NCBI RefSeq assembly: GCF_035083965.1
Contig: NC_089726.1
Coordinates: forward strand, 7,321,501 to 7,385,500
Reading direction: 5' to 3'
Source: Branchiostoma lanceolatum
Taxonomy: Eukaryota; Chordata; Leptocardii; Amphioxiformes; Branchiostomatidae
Length of the DNA stretch: 64,000 bases
The position numbers and the translations under genes are program-made. The notes beneath the pieces are model-generated. The model was given only the letters and a program-made list of their open reading frames with translations. It was not told the origin of the DNA and did no database searches. Numbering within the stretch: the stretch's first letter is position 1; the number at the start of each line of letters is the position of its first letter. Of this stretch, positions 63,882-64,000 are shown piece after piece.

Positions 63882-64000
63882 GTGAGGGGTTAATCATTCA
63901 GCTTTGTAGAGCATTACGACCATTGGGAAAACTACATGTATGCCGTAAAACGTAGGATTGACCAACACAGATAAAGTTTCAAATGCGTAACATACTGTAA

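Overview
The window is eukaryotic: its genes are split into many short exons with GT..AG introns, and the rest is packed with SINEs, MITEs, foldback elements and micro- and minisatellites. Gene content (executioner caspase-3/7, SLC26 transporter, ApoD-like lipocalin, Brambleberry/Kar5 karyogamy protein, ATG7, neuropeptide GPCR), gene compactness and repeat style point to an invertebrate deuterostome, most likely amphioxus (Branchiostoma). That species call is inference from family resemblance and repeat character.

Six protein-coding genes are supported. All splice junctions were worked out by hand and every gene model stays in frame from end to end. (1) 2492-8259, +: two-exon rhodopsin-type neuropeptide GPCR of the vasopressin/NPS/CCAP-receptor kind, 553 aa. 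(2) 20860-25585, -: eight-exon caspase-3/7-like protease, 378 aa, with an unusual basic and then hydrophobic prodomain. (3) 26659-37673, -: sixteen-coding-exon SLC26 anion transporter with STAS domain and PDZ-type C terminus, 751 aa. (4) 47396-49258, -: three-exon apolipoprotein-D-like lipocalin, 222 aa. (5) 51785-59049, -: eleven-exon Brambleberry-type nuclear fusion protein, about 551 aa. (6) 59698 to the window edge, +: first nine coding exons of ATG7.

Layout: 1-2.1 kb shows nothing recognisable; 2.2-8.3 kb is the GPCR with a repeat-rich 4.1 kb intron; 8.3-20.4 kb is gene-poor, with tandem repeats, a dead Tc1 transposase, minisatellites and a large TG/GATGAT microsatellite; 20.4-37.7 kb holds caspase and SLC26 in the same orientation about 1 kb apart; 37.7-47.1 kb is another gene-poor repeat field; 47.1-64 kb is the gene-dense end, with Brambleberry and ATG7 head to head across about 650 bp.

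The genes do not form a pathway. The observations most worth following are: a caspase whose N terminus looks like a mitochondrial presequence plus membrane anchor; a duplicated, phase-matched alternative splice donor in the same gene; a 0.7 kb near-perfect palindrome in ATG7 intron 1; and a foldback MITE family whose copies share one terminal motif, have apparent 8-bp target duplications and differ in arm sequence. No homology search, transcript data or folding program was available, so names rest on recognised motifs and reading-frame consistency.
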